Assembly (NCBI GenBank): GCA_934746185.1
Contig: CAKVEY010000045.1
Location: forward strand, 1 to 7,356
Length of the DNA: 7,356 bases
Direction: 5' to 3'
Origin: an uncultured Clostridia bacterium
GTDB lineage: Bacteria > Bacillota > Clostridia > Christensenellales > UBA1242
A model generated the notes under the pieces. The model ran no database searches. It saw only the letters and a list, made by a program, of their open reading frames with translations, and had not been told where the DNA came from. Shown piece after piece: positions 6,936-7,356 of this stretch. Both the position numbers and the translations under genes were made by a program. How positions within the stretch are numbered: position 1 is the stretch's first letter; every line of letters starts with the position of its first letter.

Positions 6936-6953
6936 AACATTAATATTAATGTT
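6936..6953. repeat. 18-bp perfect palindrome
   Basis: AACATTAATATTAATGTT reads the same on both strands. Its size and symmetry would suit a dimeric regulator, but no promoter overlaps it, and AT-only palindromes arise easily in such sequence. Confidence 0.75.
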
Positions 6954-6985
6954 TATGTTGAAAATCATAAAAATTAAACTTATAA

Positions 6986-7018
6986 AAAATAAGACAACAC
7001 TCTTTTGTTGTTTATTTT
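6986..7018. terminator. Possible weak terminator hairpin with one bulged base
   Basis: ACAACA (6994-6999) pairs with TGTTGT (7006-7011) around a CTCTTT loop. Beyond a bulged G (6993) the stem continues for seven A/T pairs. T-rich sequence follows on both strands. It is AT-rich and no gene ends here, so a terminator role is only possible. Confidence 0.35.
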
Positions 7019-7172
7019 ATCGCACTTATATTATCAATTTAAAAAATAAACTTCACATTACATTATTAGAATAAAATTTGATTTTTTTATTCATCTTCTA
7101 CTCATTTATAACTTTAAATAAATATTTAGATAATTTCTTTGAATGTTTTAGATTGTTATTAGATTGCTTTTG

Positions 7173-7216
7173 ATTGTTTCTTTGCTTGTTTTTAATTGTT
7201 TCTTTGCTTGTTTTTA
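7173..7216. repeat. 22-base unit duplicated in tandem
   Basis: Two identical 22-base units (starting ATTGTTTCTTTGC) lie at 7173-7194 and 7195-7216. A partial third copy (ATTGTTT) begins at 7217, and looser GATTG-containing sequence precedes from about 7150. The array lies downstream of the rRNA terminator. Confidence 0.93.
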
Positions 7217-7248
7217 ATTGTTTATTGATATTCTAAAAATAATACAAT

Positions 7249-7275
7249 AAAAAAAATCCTTACTTATGTAAGGAC
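7249..7275 (-). terminator. Intrinsic terminator of the rRNA operon
   Basis: On the minus strand TCCTTAC (7274-7268) and GTAAGGA (7263-7257) form a 7-bp stem around an ATAA loop, followed by eight T residues (7256-7249). It lies about 12 bases beyond the 5S rRNA 3' end. Confidence 0.92.
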
Positions 7276-7287
7276 TTTTGTTTGAAG

Positions 7288-7356
7288 TTGGCAATGAGTT
7301 ATTTTCCCGGACCGTCACCAGCCAAGTATTTTCACCGCTGTAGAGCTTAACTTCTG
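7288..7356 (-). rRNA. 5S ribosomal RNA, 3' portion (runs off right edge)
   Basis: The reverse complement begins with the conserved CAGAAGTTAAGCTC block and continues through CAGCGG, ACTTGG and GGTGACGGTCCGGGA to ACTCATTGCCAA, the order of conserved elements in the 3' part of bacterial 5S rRNA. About 69 bases of the usual 115-120 are present; the 5' part lies outside the window. The exact 3' end is uncertain by a few bases. The GC content is clearly higher than the surroundings, as expected for rRNA in an AT-rich genome. 23S and 16S rRNA genes probably lie further right on the minus strand. Confidence 0.92.

Larger units (their letters stand above)
6431..7248. other. Gene-free, repeat-rich region between the TasA-like promoter and the rRNA terminator
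   Basis: About 800 bases hold no open reading frame that I can support and no tRNA-like cloverleaf. The stretch is very AT-rich and contains a long imperfect inverted repeat (6683-6746), a hexamer array (6770-6841) with degenerate hexamers after it (to 6890), an 18-bp palindrome (6936-6953), a bulged hairpin (6986-7018) and a 22-base tandem duplication (7173-7216). A TATAAT occurs at 6663-6668 without a -35. I saw no TTATCCACA-type DnaA boxes that would suggest an origin. Confidence 0.6.

Noticed and set aside
6431..7248. Replication origin
   Set aside because: AT-rich tandem repeats prompted the idea, but I saw no DnaA-box-like TTATCCACA sequences and no dnaA/dnaN neighbours.

Overview
The window looks like a chromosomal segment of a very AT-rich, low-GC Gram-positive bacterium, most likely an uncultured gut-type Clostridia/Bacillota member. 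The reasons are AGGAG-type ribosome binding sites, near-consensus sigma-A promoters (TTGACA/TATACT with 17-base spacers), a YbiT/YkpA-type ABC-F protein, a TasA-like secreted protein, and standard-code use (TGG for Trp, TAA and TAG stops). The taxon is inferred from these general traits and not from a marker gene.

Layout, left to right. (1) 1-611, minus: N-terminal part of a DEAD-box RNA helicase that runs off the left edge. (2) 612-960: an extremely AT-rich gap without a gene. (3) 961-1197, plus: a small uncharacterised protein ending in 14 asparagines encoded by an (AAT)14 microsatellite. (4) 1224-3406, minus: a tight two-gene operon, ABC-F ATPase followed by a glyoxalase-II-like metallo-beta-lactamase-fold hydrolase, read from a clear promoter at 3427-3455. 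(5) 3462-3540: three tandem small hairpins with different stems separated by a constant GTGAAG linker. (6) 3648-5660, plus: a 670-residue fibre-like protein with a long regular heptad coiled coil and an unrecognised beta-rich C-terminal half. (7) 5661-5686: a bidirectional terminator. (8) 5708-6244, minus: a TasA/camelysin-like secreted protein with a SipW-type signal sequence, a strong promoter and a structured leader of about 150 nt. (9) 6431-7248: about 800 bases with no gene but several low-complexity and tandem repeats. (10) 7249-7356, minus: the 3' part of a 5S rRNA with its intrinsic terminator, so an rRNA operon probably lies to the right.

The helicase, ABC-F protein and 5S rRNA belong to ordinary RNA and translation biology. 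The two less ordinary genes are the coiled-coil fibre-like protein and the TasA-like protein, which converge on a shared terminator and may both be surface or extracellular structural proteins; this link is inference. I see no complete defence, CRISPR or mobile-element system. The points most worth a second look are the hairpin array, the TasA-like leader in which the mRNA 5' end can pair with either of two direct repeats, the lone fibre-like protein, and the ABC-F protein in which one of the two composite ATP sites appears to be lost.
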